DNA of 56,327 bases, taken from positions 1 through 56,327 of the forward strand of contig DYFF01000009.1 in NCBI GenBank assembly GCA_020725335.1, read 5' to 3'. The notes under the pieces were generated by a model. The model did not search any database and was not told the origin of the DNA. It worked only from the letters and a program-made list of their open reading frames with translations. A program made the position numbers and the translations under genes. Below, piece by piece: positions 27,841 through 36,342 of this stretch (positions are counted from its first letter, which is position 1; each line of letters begins with the position of its first letter). The stretch comes from Thermodesulfovibrio sp. (GTDB lineage: Bacteria; Nitrospirota; Thermodesulfovibrionia; Thermodesulfovibrionales; Thermodesulfovibrionaceae).

Positions 27841-29049
27841 CTAAACTGCTTTCTTTGATTTCTTAACAAAAGGTACAAGGTTTAAGGCTTTTTTAATTCC
27901 TTTTGTTGCCTGCCTTATTCTATGTTCATTCTCTACAAGAGCAAATCTTACAAAACCTTCTCCTCCTTCACCAAAGCCAATTCCCGGAGAAACTGCAACC
28001 TTTGCCTCATTAATTAAAAATTTAGAAAACTCAAGAGAACCCATTTTTTTAAAGGGTTCTGGAATCTCTGCCCATACGAACATTGTTGCCTTTGGGGGGT
28101 CTACTTTCCAGCCAGCCTGATGCAATCCTTTGATGAGAACATCCCTTCTACGTTCATAGGTTTTTCTTATCTCTTCAACGCAATCCTGAGGACCACGTAA
28201 TGCCACTATTGAGGCAATCTGAATAGGTTGAAACATTCCGTAGTCAAGATAACTTTTAATCTTTGTCAATGCACCTACTATCTCTTTATTTCCAACGCAG
28301 AAACCAACTCGCCATCCTGCCATTGAATAACTTTTTGTCATTGAGAAAAACTCTACCCCCACATCCTTAGCACCTGGGACTTGCAGAAAACTTGGAGCTT
28401 TATAATCATCAAAAACTAAGTCTGCGTAAGCAAAATCATGGATGACCATAATATTATTTTCCTTCGCAAAATCAACAACTTTTCTAAAAAAGTCAAGATT
28501 TTCAACAACAGCAGTAGTTGGATTATGAGGAAAATTTATTATCAATATTTTTGGTCGAGGCCAAGAATTTTTATAGGCTCTCTCAAGTTCTTGGAAGAAA
28601 TCCATGCAGGGACATATATCAAAAGTCCTTACATCTCCACCAGCAATTATTGCTCCATAGGGATGAATTGGATAGGCAGGTGAAGGAGTCAAAACCACAT
28701 CACCAGGTTGAACTGCAGCCAATAAAAGATGACTTAATCCCTCCTTTGAGCCGATTGTAACCACAGCCTCTGTCTCAGGGTCAATATCAACATCAAATCT
28801 TCTTTTATACCACTCTGAAATTGCGCATCTAAGCTGCGTTATTCCCCTACTTGCAGAGTATCTGTGATTTTTAGGAAGTTTTGCAGCTTCACAAAGTTTA
28901 TCAACGATATGTTTTGGAGTAGGAAGGTCAGGATTTCCCATCCCAAGATCTATTACATCTTCGCCTTTTCTCCTAAGTTCTGTTTTTAGCTGATTTACAA
29001 CAGCAAATACATAGGGTGGCAGTCTTTTAATTCTCGGAAAATCAAACAT
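27841..29049 (-). CDS. alaC: AlaC-type class I/II aminotransferase
   Basis: 402 residues, fold-type I PLP enzyme. The N-terminus [19 protein letters not shown] and [24 protein letters not shown] are characteristic of the AlaC glutamate-pyruvate aminotransferase group. The PLP lysine is in [17 protein letters not shown], and the substrate-carboxylate Arg is in GFVRFALV. Alternative substrates such as LL-diaminopimelate or methionine-related keto acids cannot be excluded from sequence. Preceded by TGGAGGAAATA and followed 8 bases later by hom, a pairing also seen in other anaerobes. Confidence 0.88.
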   Translation of the reverse strand: MFDFPRIKRLPPYVFAVVNQLKTELRRKGEDVIDLGMGNPDLPTPKHIVDKLCEAAKLPKNHRYSASRGITQLRCAISEWYKRRFDVDIDPETEAVVTIGSKEGLSHLLLAAVQPGDVVLTPSPAYPIHPYGAIIAGGDVRTFDICPCMDFFQELERAYKNSWPRPKILIINFPHNPTTAVVENLDFFRKVVDFAKENNIMVIHDFAYADLVFDDYKAPSFLQVPGAKDVGVEFFSMTKSYSMAGWRVGFCVGNKEIVGALTKIKSYLDYGMFQPIQIASIVALRGPQDCVEEIRKTYERRRDVLIKGLHQAGWKVDPPKATMFVWAEIPEPFKKMGSLEFSKFLINEAKVAVSPGIGFGEGGEGFVRFALVENEHRIRQATKGIKKALNLVPFVKKSKKAV

Positions 29050-29069
29050 TTATTTCCTCCATTTTTTAT

Positions 29070-30221
29070 TTAATCATTTGCATTTTTTAGTATTTCTGTC
29101 AATACCTCTTTTGAATATTTTTGTGCCATATCCCAAACAACCGCTATATTATAGGCATTTTCAACAATTCTGCTAATTTCACTTTCAACAATTCCTGCGT
29201 CTCTGAGACTCACGGGTGCACCTATTTTTTTAAACCATACTTTGAGGTTATTTATTCCTTCCTCAGCGCTATTAACATTAAAAATTTCTTTGGCAAATCT
29301 CTCAAATTGTTTGTGATTTTTATCCTTATACCACCTCATCCACGCAGGAATCACTATGCTTAGGCAAGCACCATGAGGCAAGTCATAAAGAGCCCCTAAA
29401 GAATGAGCTATCATATGATTAGGAAACTCCCCTCCTTTTATCCCCAATCTTGTCAATCCATTAAGGGCAAGCGTTGCAGACCACATGAACTCTGCACGAG
29501 CATTATAGTCTTGAGGCTCATCAAGAATAATTTCTGTAGTTTCCATAACAGTTTTTATAATAGTCTCAATTAATCTATTTTGAAGATTAGGACAATACTG
29601 TCCACTAAAATAATATTCAATTACATGTGCTATTGTATCTACTGCTGCATAAGCTTGATATTGAGGAGATACAGTAAAAGTTAATTCAGGATTGAGGATT
29701 GATAATTTTGGAAAAATGTGCTCAGATGTAATTGATAGTTTTTCCTTTGTTTCTTCATTCGTAATAACAGCAAAGCCATTCATCTCACTTCCTGTGGCTG
29801 CAAGAGTTAGAATCACATATACAGGCAAAGCTTTTTTAATCACTTTATCTCTTTTAAAATACTCCCATATATCTTTATCTGTTTTAGCACCAACAGCAAT
29901 TGTCTTTCCTTCATCAATAACAGAACCACCACCCACTGCTAAAATAGCATCTACCTTATTTTCCTTTGCTTTTGTAATTCCTTCTTTTGTATGAGAAAGC
30001 ACAGGATTTGGTTTTACTCCTCCATGCTCTATGAACTCAATTCCTTCTTTTTTTAGAGAGCTAACAACTCTATCATAAAGTCCTATGTCTTTTATAGAAG
30101 ATTTACCATATACAAAAAGCACTTTTTCTATATCATCTTTCTTCAGAAGTTTACCAATTTTTTGCTCTGCTTGTTTTCCAAATAGGATTCTTGTAGGATT
30201 AAAAAATTCAAAATTTTCCAT
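29070..30221 (-). CDS. Iron-dependent alcohol dehydrogenase (butanol-dehydrogenase-like)
   Basis: 383 residues, group III Fe-ADH. NAD(P)-binding GGGSVIDEGKTIA, metal-ligand region DTIAHVIEYYF and HSLGALYDLPHGACLSIVIPA with the conserved His residues. Similar to YqhD/BdhA enzymes acting on aldehydes. It could handle aldehyde/alcohol couples together with the AOR at 52492. The start has a GGGGGA ribosome site and overlaps lipA by 14 bases, so it is co-translated with lipoyl synthase. Substrate is not predictable. Confidence 0.9.
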   Translation of the reverse strand: MENFEFFNPTRILFGKQAEQKIGKLLKKDDIEKVLFVYGKSSIKDIGLYDRVVSSLKKEGIEFIEHGGVKPNPVLSHTKEGITKAKENKVDAILAVGGGSVIDEGKTIAVGAKTDKDIWEYFKRDKVIKKALPVYVILTLAATGSEMNGFAVITNEETKEKLSITSEHIFPKLSILNPELTFTVSPQYQAYAAVDTIAHVIEYYFSGQYCPNLQNRLIETIIKTVMETTEIILDEPQDYNARAEFMWSATLALNGLTRLGIKGGEFPNHMIAHSLGALYDLPHGACLSIVIPAWMRWYKDKNHKQFERFAKEIFNVNSAEEGINNLKVWFKKIGAPVSLRDAGIVESEISRIVENAYNIAVVWDMAQKYSKEVLTEILKNAND

Positions 30222-31068
30222 ATCTTTTCCCCCTTACTGCTGAATATATTTCATAAGCCCTTGTTGAACTCCTCACAAGTGGTCCGCTAAGCACCGCCTT
30301 AAAACCCATATCCATAGCAGCCGCTGCAATCTCATCAAAGACTTCCGGTTTTATATATTCTACTACAGGTAAAGCTTTTTTTGAAGGCTGAAGATATTGA
30401 CCTATTGTAACAATATCACATTTTACCGATTTTAAATCTTTCAAGGTTTCATAGACTTCTTTTAAGCTCTCCCCGAGTCCTAACATAAACCCTGACTTTA
30501 CGATTATCTCTGGATTAATCTCTTTTGCTAAACGAAGAATGTCTATGGAACGATCATAATCGGCTTTTCTTATAGTTCCGTAAAATTTCTTAACAGTTTC
30601 AATGTTATGGGCAAAAACACTGATTTCTGAATTTATCACAGCCTCAACAGAACTTCTTTTCCCTTTAAAATCCGGCACTAAAACTTCTACAAGAGTGTGA
30701 GGATTATATTTTGTTATCTCTCTAACTGTTTCAGAAAAATGTTCTGCTCCGCCATCAGAAAGGTCATCTCTTGTAGGGGAAGTTATAACAACATACTTTA
30801 AAGACATCTCTTGCACTGCTTTAGCAACTCTTTCTGGCTCTGAAGTGTCTAATGGCTCGGGCTTGCCTTTTTCAGCATTGCAGAATTTGCAGTCTCTTGT
30901 GCATATATTACCCATAATCATAAAGGTTGCTGTTGGTTCCTGGTAACAACCACTTCTATTTGGACATCTCAATGTTTCACAAACAGTATTTAGTTTGCGA
31001 TTTTTAAAATAATTTTGTGTTTTGTTTATTTCTTTTAATTGGGTTTTGACCCAGCTCGGAAGAAACAT
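30208..31068 (-). CDS. lipA: Lipoyl synthase
   Basis: 286 residues. Both [4Fe-4S] clusters of LipA are evident: auxiliary cluster motif CETLRCPNRSGC (C-x4-C-x5-C) and radical SAM motif CTRDCKFC (C-x3-C-x2-C). The C-terminal RSSTRAYE supplies the serine ligand of the auxiliary cluster (R-S-S-x-x-A/R-x-E). Inserts two sulfurs into protein-bound octanoate for 2-oxoacid dehydrogenase and glycine cleavage complexes. Hairpin 31085-31106 separates it from csp. No lipB or lplA is adjacent. ATG 31068 lacks a visible Shine-Dalgarno. Confidence 0.96.
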   Translation of the reverse strand: MFLPSWVKTQLKEINKTQNYFKNRKLNTVCETLRCPNRSGCYQEPTATFMIMGNICTRDCKFCNAEKGKPEPLDTSEPERVAKAVQEMSLKYVVITSPTRDDLSDGGAEHFSETVREITKYNPHTLVEVLVPDFKGKRSSVEAVINSEISVFAHNIETVKKFYGTIRKADYDRSIDILRLAKEINPEIIVKSGFMLGLGESLKEVYETLKDLKSVKCDIVTIGQYLQPSKKALPVVEYIKPEVFDEIAAAAMDMGFKAVLSGPLVRSSTRAYEIYSAVRGKRYGKF

Positions 31069-31084
31069 TTTGAAAGTGTTATGT

Positions 31085-31106
31085 AAGGGGGACAGTAGTC
31101 CCCCTT
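31085..31106 (-). terminator. Hairpin between csp and lipA
   Basis: Perfect 9-bp stem AAGGGGGAC / GTCCCCCTT with a 4-base loop. It lies 8 bases after the csp stop. A strong U-tract is absent on the minus strand, so it may terminate incompletely or stabilise the abundant csp mRNA. Confidence 0.7.
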
Positions 31107-31113
31107 GGGGTTT

Positions 31114-31317
31114 TCAGACTTTTTCTACGTTAACTGCTTTTGGTCCTCTGTCTCCTTCAACAACGTCAAATTTAACTTTGTCACCCTGTTTAAGGGTCTT
31201 AAATCCATCACCTTTAATTGATGTGTAATGGACGAAGACATCTCCTCCACCATCCTGCTGAATGAATCCGAATCCCTTTGACTCATTAAACCACTTAACA
31301 CGTCCTTCAAAAGCCAT
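31114..31317 (-). CDS. Cold shock protein, CspA family
   Basis: 67 residues, one OB-fold cold-shock domain. RNP1 KGFGFIQQ and RNP2 VFVHY are intact, with the initial [11 protein letters not shown]. Binds single-stranded RNA as a chaperone. Ribosome site AGGAGG precedes ATG by about 10 bases. The mRNA leader, about 80 bases from the promoter at 31402, includes a short ACCT-GCCGT-AGGT hairpin. Such leaders often mediate cold-regulated translation, though that is inference here. Confidence 0.96.
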   Translation of the reverse strand: MAFEGRVKWFNESKGFGFIQQDGGGDVFVHYTSIKGDGFKTLKQGDKVKFDVVEGDRGPKAVNVEKV

Positions 31318-31401
31318 ACTTCTTACAACCTCCTTTTAATCTCCCCACCTACGGCAGGTACTAAAAACTTCGCTACATGCAAAGCTAATCTTTTATAACA
31401 T

Positions 31402-31410
31402 GCTCCCTCT
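31402..31410 (-). promoter_or_regulatory. Promoter (extended -10) of csp
   Basis: On the minus strand TGT-TATAAA gives an extended -10 element, with TTTACT about 18 bases upstream as a possible -35. The transcript would carry a leader of about 80 bases before csp. Confidence 0.45.
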
Positions 31411-31431
31411 GAAAAAGTAAAGGAAAATTTT

Positions 31432-32202
31432 TTACTCTTCCTTTTTTATCTGTTCCCAAAGTGTATCCATTTCTGAAAGAGGCATCTCTTTTAGAGACTT
31501 TCCTCTTTCACTTGCAAGCTTTTCAAGTTTTTTAAATCTTTCTTCAAATTTTCGGTTTGTCTTTCTAAGAGCTGTTTCAGGGTCAATTTTTAAAAAACGG
31601 GCAATATTTACAATGCTAAACAAAACATCTCCAACTTCTTCCTCTATTTTATCCTTCTGTCCAGACTTAACAACTTCTTTTAACTCATTAACCTCTTCCG
31701 TAAGTTTATCAAAAATTCCTTCTATGTTATCCCAGTCGAATCCAACCTTTGCAACTCTTGACTGTATCTTATATGCTCTTGGTAAAGCTGGTAATGCAAT
31801 AGGAATCCCTTCAAGAATAGAATCTATAAGTTTTCCCTCTTCTTTTTTTCTGTCATCCCATTGGGAAAGAACTTCTTCTGGGGTTTCAAAAGAGGCCGCA
31901 CCAAATACATGAGGGTGTCTGTTGATCATCTTTGTTGAAATTGTGTCAATTACATCATTTATATCAAATTTGCCTTCATCTTTTGCAATCTTACTATGAA
32001 AGACTATCTGAAGAAGTAAATCACCCAGCTCCTCCTTTATCCCTCTGAAATCTTTTTTTTCAATTGCTTCAATAAGTTCATAAGTCTCTTCAAGTAAATA
32101 TCTCTTGAGGGTATCATGAGTTTGAACTTTATCCCATGGGCAACCTTCTTCTGAGCGAAGTTTTTCCATTATTTCAACAAGTTTTTGAAATTTATCGTTC
32201 AA
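31432..32202 (-). CDS. mazG: Nucleoside triphosphate pyrophosphohydrolase MazG
   Basis: 256 residues from TTG 32202, which has GGAGGAAGAGA directly upstream; ATG 32223 is an alternative with no such site. Two MazG domains. The first has GCPWDKVQTHDTLKRYLLEETYELIEAI with the EExxE metal motif (ELGDLLLQIVFH). The second has EEVNELKEVV and EEVGDVLFSIVNIAR. Hydrolyses NTPs and aberrant nucleotides to monophosphates. Overlaps the CooC-like gene by 11 bases. Confidence 0.93.
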   Translation of the reverse strand: MNDKFQKLVEIMEKLRSEEGCPWDKVQTHDTLKRYLLEETYELIEAIEKKDFRGIKEELGDLLLQIVFHSKIAKDEGKFDINDVIDTISTKMINRHPHVFGAASFETPEEVLSQWDDRKKEEGKLIDSILEGIPIALPALPRAYKIQSRVAKVGFDWDNIEGIFDKLTEEVNELKEVVKSGQKDKIEEEVGDVLFSIVNIARFLKIDPETALRKTNRKFEERFKKLEKLASERGKSLKEMPLSEMDTLWEQIKKEE

Positions 32203-32932
32203 TCTCTTCCTCCAGTAAATCATATAAATTTTTTATTATCAAGGAGTCATCTTGCAGAGAAAAAATGCTTTTTCCTTCCTCGCTTATTCTTTTTACGTTT
32301 TCATCAAAATTAACATAAATCACTTTCTTAAAATCTTTTAATAGGACTTGTTCATCTTCCACTCTTTTATTTGATTGATTGATTATAAAAATCTTTTTAT
32401 TAGGTTCAATCCCCAATTCTTTGGTAAGTTGATTTATCCTTAAAGCTGCTTGTATACTGCTTTTTGCCGGAGTTCCGACAATGAAAAGAAGGTCAATTTT
32501 ATTTACAATTCCCCTGCTTATATGTTCCATTCCTGCTTCGTTGTCAACTACTATATATCTATATTGTTCAGCAATCTCAAGAAGAATCCTTTTTAATACA
32601 TTATTGACAGCACAATAACAACCACTTCCCTCTGGCCTTCCCATTACAAGAAGGTCAAATCCTTCTGATTCTTCAACAATTCTGTTTATTTCAATCTCAA
32701 GCCAATCATCAAGTGACATTCCCTCAGGTTTTCTTTGTAAAACATTATCCCTAACTTCAGCCAAAGTTTCAAAATGATCTATTCCTAAAAGTTCAGGAAG
32801 ACAAAAATTTGGGTCTGCATCGACAGCAAGAATAGGCTTTAAATGTTTTTCCATTAGATATCTTACTGTTAAAGCAGCAAGAGTGCTTTTTCCTGTGCCA
32901 CCCTTACCAGCAAAAACCATGAAATAACTCAT
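32192..32932 (-). CDS. CooC-like MinD/ParA-family ATPase
   Basis: 246 residues. Deviant Walker A GKGGTGKSTLAAL, Walker A' LAVDADPNFCLPELLG, then VMGRPEGSGCYCAVNNVLKRIL, whose C-Y-C pair is the metal/dimer-interface motif of CooC. YIVVDNEAGMEHISRG follows. CooC matures nickel CO dehydrogenase; paralogues serve ACS/CODH or related metalloenzymes. No CODH gene is in the window, but an ASKHA corrinoid-activator-like gene lies at 38570. It is next to a phosphatase and mazG without functional logic. Confidence 0.85.
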   Translation of the reverse strand: MSYFMVFAGKGGTGKSTLAALTVRYLMEKHLKPILAVDADPNFCLPELLGIDHFETLAEVRDNVLQRKPEGMSLDDWLEIEINRIVEESEGFDLLVMGRPEGSGCYCAVNNVLKRILLEIAEQYRYIVVDNEAGMEHISRGIVNKIDLLFIVGTPAKSSIQAALRINQLTKELGIEPNKKIFIINQSNKRVEDEQVLLKDFKKVIYVNFDENVKRISEEGKSIFSLQDDSLIIKNLYDLLEEEIER

Positions 32933-32933
32933 T

Positions 32934-33581
32934 TTAGAGCTCTTTTATTATTTTTAATAAGTCTTCAAATTTATCTATTTTAAAATCTGCATCCTTCAAT
33001 AGATAACTCTCTCTGTACCCATAAGTAACTGCAACAGTTTTGATTCCTGCTGATTTCCCGGCTTCAATATCTATGTTACTATCACCAACTATAAGAGTAT
33101 TTTCCTTTTTAATTCTAAACTTCTCAATAGTTTCTAACAGAGGTAGGGGAGAAGGTTTTTGTTCAGGGAAAAAATCATTCCCTGCAACAAAATCAAAATA
33201 ATTGATTAAACCCGTACTAATTAATGTCTTAACGCTCAGAGTTGTTAACTTGTTTGATATTATCGCTTTTTTTATACCCTGAAGCTTTTCCAGAGTTTCT
33301 ATGACTCCTGGGTAAGGTTTAGTATAATCTGCAATATGTTCGGTATAGTAACTAACAAAACAATCAAGAATATTCTCCAATAAGCTTTTAGATAAACCTC
33401 TTTGTTCAAGGGCTTTTTCTATAAATTTTTTTACACCTTCACCAATCATATTTTTTACTTCATTTTTAGTAAATTCTGAAATGCCGTATTTCCTCAGACA
33501 AAAATTAAGAGCCCTTGTTATATCTTCACAAGTATCAACAATTGTACCATCTAAATCAAATATTATGAGGTCTACAGGCAT
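32934..33581 (-). CDS. HAD-family phosphatase (phosphoglycolate phosphatase-like)
   Basis: 215 residues, haloacid-dehalogenase fold with C1 cap. Motif I IFDLDGTIVDT, motif II AIISNKL, motif III Lys in EQKPSPLPLL, motif IV VGDSNIDIEAGKSAG. Closest to Gph/PpaX-type phosphatases; the substrate might be phosphoglycolate or another small phosphoester. AGGAGA precedes ATG 33581. It is divergent from pilT, and a TATAAT (minus strand, near 33606-33611) could be its promoter. Confidence 0.85.
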   Translation of the reverse strand: MPVDLIIFDLDGTIVDTCEDITRALNFCLRKYGISEFTKNEVKNMIGEGVKKFIEKALEQRGLSKSLLENILDCFVSYYTEHIADYTKPYPGVIETLEKLQGIKKAIISNKLTTLSVKTLISTGLINYFDFVAGNDFFPEQKPSPLPLLETIEKFRIKKENTLIVGDSNIDIEAGKSAGIKTVAVTYGYRESYLLKDADFKIDKFEDLLKIIKEL

Positions 33582-33656
33582 TGATTCTCCTAATTGCTAT
33601 AATTTTGTATTATAACTTATATAAAAAAAATTAAAAACTTTTCATGATTTTTGTGG

Positions 33657-33662
33657 TATAAT
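33657..33662 (+). promoter_or_regulatory. Putative extended -10 box of the pilT operon
   Basis: TGTGG-TATAAT ends 9 bases before the pilT ATG at 33672. Predicted start of transcription is within a few bases of the start codon, and no ribosome site is seen between. Confidence 0.5.
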
Positions 33663-33671
33663 TCCTTAAGA

Positions 33672-34751
33672 ATGGCAAAGATAGATGCATTCTTCAAATT
33701 AATGTTAGAAAACAAAGCCAGTGACCTTCATCTAATAGCTGGTAGTCAACCTGTATTGAGAATTCATGGAGACCTATTACGAGTTCAATATAAAGTGCTT
33801 GACAATAATGAGCTAAGAAAGCTTCTTTATGAAATAACTCCTGAAGAAAAAATAAAAATCTTTGAGGAAACCGGAGATCTTGACTTTGCGCACGAAATTC
33901 CAGGAGTAGCACGTTTTCGTGTTAATTATTTTATGCACAAAGAAGGTATCGGAGCTGCATTCAGACATATTCCAAATGAGATAAAAACAATTGATGAACT
34001 GGGACTGCCTCAAGTGCTTAAAAAATTTGCAATGCTTAAAAAAGGCATTGTTCTTTTGACAGGACCAACAGGTTCAGGTAAATCTACTACCTTAGCAGCT
34101 ATAATTGACTATGCTAATACACTTAGAAAAGAAAGGATAATAACTATTGAAGACCCTATAGAGTTTGTTCATCCAAATAAAGGATGTGTAATATCCTACA
34201 GAGAAATCGGAACTCATACGGAATCATTTGCAAAAGCTTTGAGGGCAGCTTTAAGAGAAGACCCTGATATTATATTAGTAGGTGAAATGCGAGATATTGA
34301 GACAATACAGCTTGCCTTAGAAGCTGCTGCTACAGGACATCTTGTGTTAAGTACACTTCATACTTCTTCAGCAATTAAAACTGTAGACAGAGTAATAGAT
34401 GTTTTCCCACCAGAACAGCAAGCCCAAATAAGAACTTCATTAAGTGAATCATTACAAGCAGTTGTAGCACAAACCTTACTTAAAAAAGCCGATGGAAAAG
34501 GCAGAGTTGCCGTATGTGAAGTATTAATTAATACCTATGCTGTAGCGAATCTTATAAGAGAAAATAAAACTCATCAAATTCTATCCATTATGCAAACAAA
34601 TAAAAAAATAGGAATGCAAACAATGGATGATGCACTTCTTGAATTAGTCCAGCAAGGGAAAATTACTCCAGAAGATGCTTATGAACGGGCAACAGATAAG
34701 CAAAAATTCGTAAAATTTTTAACAGAAACCCCTGAAACGGTATTTGTATGA
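33672..34751 (+). CDS. pilT: Type IV pilus retraction ATPase PilT
   Basis: 359 residues from ATG 33672; an upstream GTG at 33651 would place the -10 box inside the gene. The N-terminal PAS-like domain starts MAKIDAFFKLMLENKASDLHL. Walker A GPTGSGKST, Asp box ITIEDPIEFVH, Walker B-like DPDIILVGEMRD, His box TGHLVLSTLHT. The AIRNLIRE-type retraction motif appears as VANLIRENK. Disassembles type IV pili for twitching. Coupled by a 4-base overlap to the second pilT. Confidence 0.95.
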   Translation: MAKIDAFFKLMLENKASDLHLIAGSQPVLRIHGDLLRVQYKVLDNNELRKLLYEITPEEKIKIFEETGDLDFAHEIPGVARFRVNYFMHKEGIGAAFRHIPNEIKTIDELGLPQVLKKFAMLKKGIVLLTGPTGSGKSTTLAAIIDYANTLRKERIITIEDPIEFVHPNKGCVISYREIGTHTESFAKALRAALREDPDIILVGEMRDIETIQLALEAAATGHLVLSTLHTSSAIKTVDRVIDVFPPEQQAQIRTSLSESLQAVVAQTLLKKADGKGRVAVCEVLINTYAVANLIRENKTHQILSIMQTNKKIGMQTMDDALLELVQQGKITPEDAYERATDKQKFVKFLTETPETVFV

Positions 34752-35926
34752 GAAAGCAAGAAATAGACTTTATCTTAGAAAAACTTTGCGATTATCATCA
34801 AGAAATATCGGATATTGTTTTTACTGTAGGAAGACCCATGCAAGTAATGCTATGGGGAGAGCTCAAACCTGTATATCTTAAAGAAGCTCCAATAGAAGCT
34901 CTTACACCATTTCATACTGAAAATTTAGCTTTAACCTTAGTAGGAAATCAAAAAAGATTGGTTGATAATTTAATTCACATGGGATATTGTGACCTTGCCT
35001 ATTCTATATCTAAGGCAAGATTTAGGGTAAATATTTTCTCTCAAAGAGGTAACTACTCAATTGTAATGCGTAAATTACCTATAAAGATACCAACAGTAGA
35101 GGAACTGAGACTTCCTGAAATAGTGAAAGAAATTGCAAATGAAAGAATGGGGCTTGTTCTTGTAACTGGTGCAACTGGTTCTGGAAAATCATCAACCTTA
35201 GCTGCTATTCTTAATATAATCAATGAAACAAGACCATGTCATATAATTACCTTAGAAGATCCTGTAGAATTTTTACATCCTCATAAAAAAGCCACCTTTA
35301 ATCAAAGAGAAATGGGAATAGATTTCTCTCAATACGCAGATGGCTTAAGAGCCGCACTCAGACAAGCACCTCATGTAATACTTGTTGGTGAAATAAGAGA
35401 TAGAGAAACTCTTGAAATAGCTATGCAGGCATCAGAAACAGGTCATTTAGTATTGAGCACCATGCATACTACAGATGCAGGGCAAACCATAGGAAGAGCA
35501 ATCGGAATGTTTCCAACAGAGGATGAAAATTATATTAGATTGAGATTTTCTGAGACTTTAAAATGGGTTGTAAGCCAGAGGCTATTACCTAAAATAGGTG
35601 GTGGTAGAATCGTTGCCACAGAAGTAATGAGAAAAAATCTACGTATTAGAGACCTTATAATAAATGGTGAAACAGCAGAAAAAACCTTCTATGATATAAT
35701 TGAAACATCAGGGGCAGTAGGGATGCATACCTTTGACCAATCAATTGTTGATTTATACAAAAAAGGATTAGTTACAGAGGAAACTGCAGTGGCTTTTGCC
35801 TCGAGAAGATCAACAGTCACGAGAGAGATAGATAAAATCAAGGCGCAAAGAGGCGAAAAAACAACTGACATAGAGGGATTAAAAATTGATACAGAATACG
35901 ATAAAAAAATGAGAAGAGGTTTATAA
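34748..35926 (+). CDS. Second PilT/PilU-like ATPase
   Basis: 392 residues. Homologous to the preceding gene: Walker A GATGSGKSS, ITLEDPVEFLHP, HVILVGEIRDRETLEIAMQASETGHLVLSTMHT. The N-terminal ASDLHL motif is changed to ISDIVFTVGRPMQVML. A charged C-terminal extension (REIDKIKAQRGEKTTDIEGL) is present. It probably forms a PilU-type accessory retraction ATPase dependent on PilT. Overlaps the receiver-like gene by one base (TAATG). Confidence 0.9.
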   Translation: MRKQEIDFILEKLCDYHQEISDIVFTVGRPMQVMLWGELKPVYLKEAPIEALTPFHTENLALTLVGNQKRLVDNLIHMGYCDLAYSISKARFRVNIFSQRGNYSIVMRKLPIKIPTVEELRLPEIVKEIANERMGLVLVTGATGSGKSSTLAAILNIINETRPCHIITLEDPVEFLHPHKKATFNQREMGIDFSQYADGLRAALRQAPHVILVGEIRDRETLEIAMQASETGHLVLSTMHTTDAGQTIGRAIGMFPTEDENYIRLRFSETLKWVVSQRLLPKIGGGRIVATEVMRKNLRIRDLIINGETAEKTFYDIIETSGAVGMHTFDQSIVDLYKKGLVTEETAVAFASRRSTVTREIDKIKAQRGEKTTDIEGLKIDTEYDKKMRRGL

Positions 35927-36342
35927 TGCCTAAAGCTTTAATCTGTGAAAACAACCCTGAAATACAAAAAAATTTAGCCTTAACTTTAAAGACTATAAAT
36001 GTTGAACCTCTTATCCCTTTAAGTTTAGAAGAAGCAATAAACACTCTTGAAACTGAAGATATTGGGATTGTTATATTAAATGAGACTTTTGCTGATGAAC
36101 CCCCCCAAAAAAATAGATTAATTCAATGGATTACTAATTTGCCTATGTATCGCAGAAGAGAAATAATGCTTATTATCATAGGAGACAATTTAAAAACATT
36201 AGACAGACTCTCTGCCTTTGCTAAAGGCGCTGATTTAGTTATTAATAGTAAAGAACTCGATAATTTCTATCCAGTTTTTAAAAGAGGATACTTAGAGTAT
36301 CAGTCAATCTATAAACAATATAAAGAATTACTCGGAAAATAA
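35926..36342 (+). CDS. Degenerate receiver-like (pseudo-REC) protein
   Basis: 138 residues. The pattern ALICENNPEIQKNLALTLKT and GIVILNETF resembles a CheY-like receiver fold of alternating strands and helices. The phospho-acceptor Asp at the end of beta-3 is Asn52, and the acidic pair near the N-terminus is E8-N9. It therefore should not be phosphorylated in the usual way. TAATG coupling to the second PilT ATPase suggests a structural regulator of pilus retraction. The 3' end overlaps convergent rlmB by 15 bases. The fold assignment is from pattern only. Confidence 0.65.
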   Translation: MPKALICENNPEIQKNLALTLKTINVEPLIPLSLEEAINTLETEDIGIVILNETFADEPPQKNRLIQWITNLPMYRRREIMLIIIGDNLKTLDRLSAFAKGADLVINSKELDNFYPVFKRGYLEYQSIYKQYKELLGK

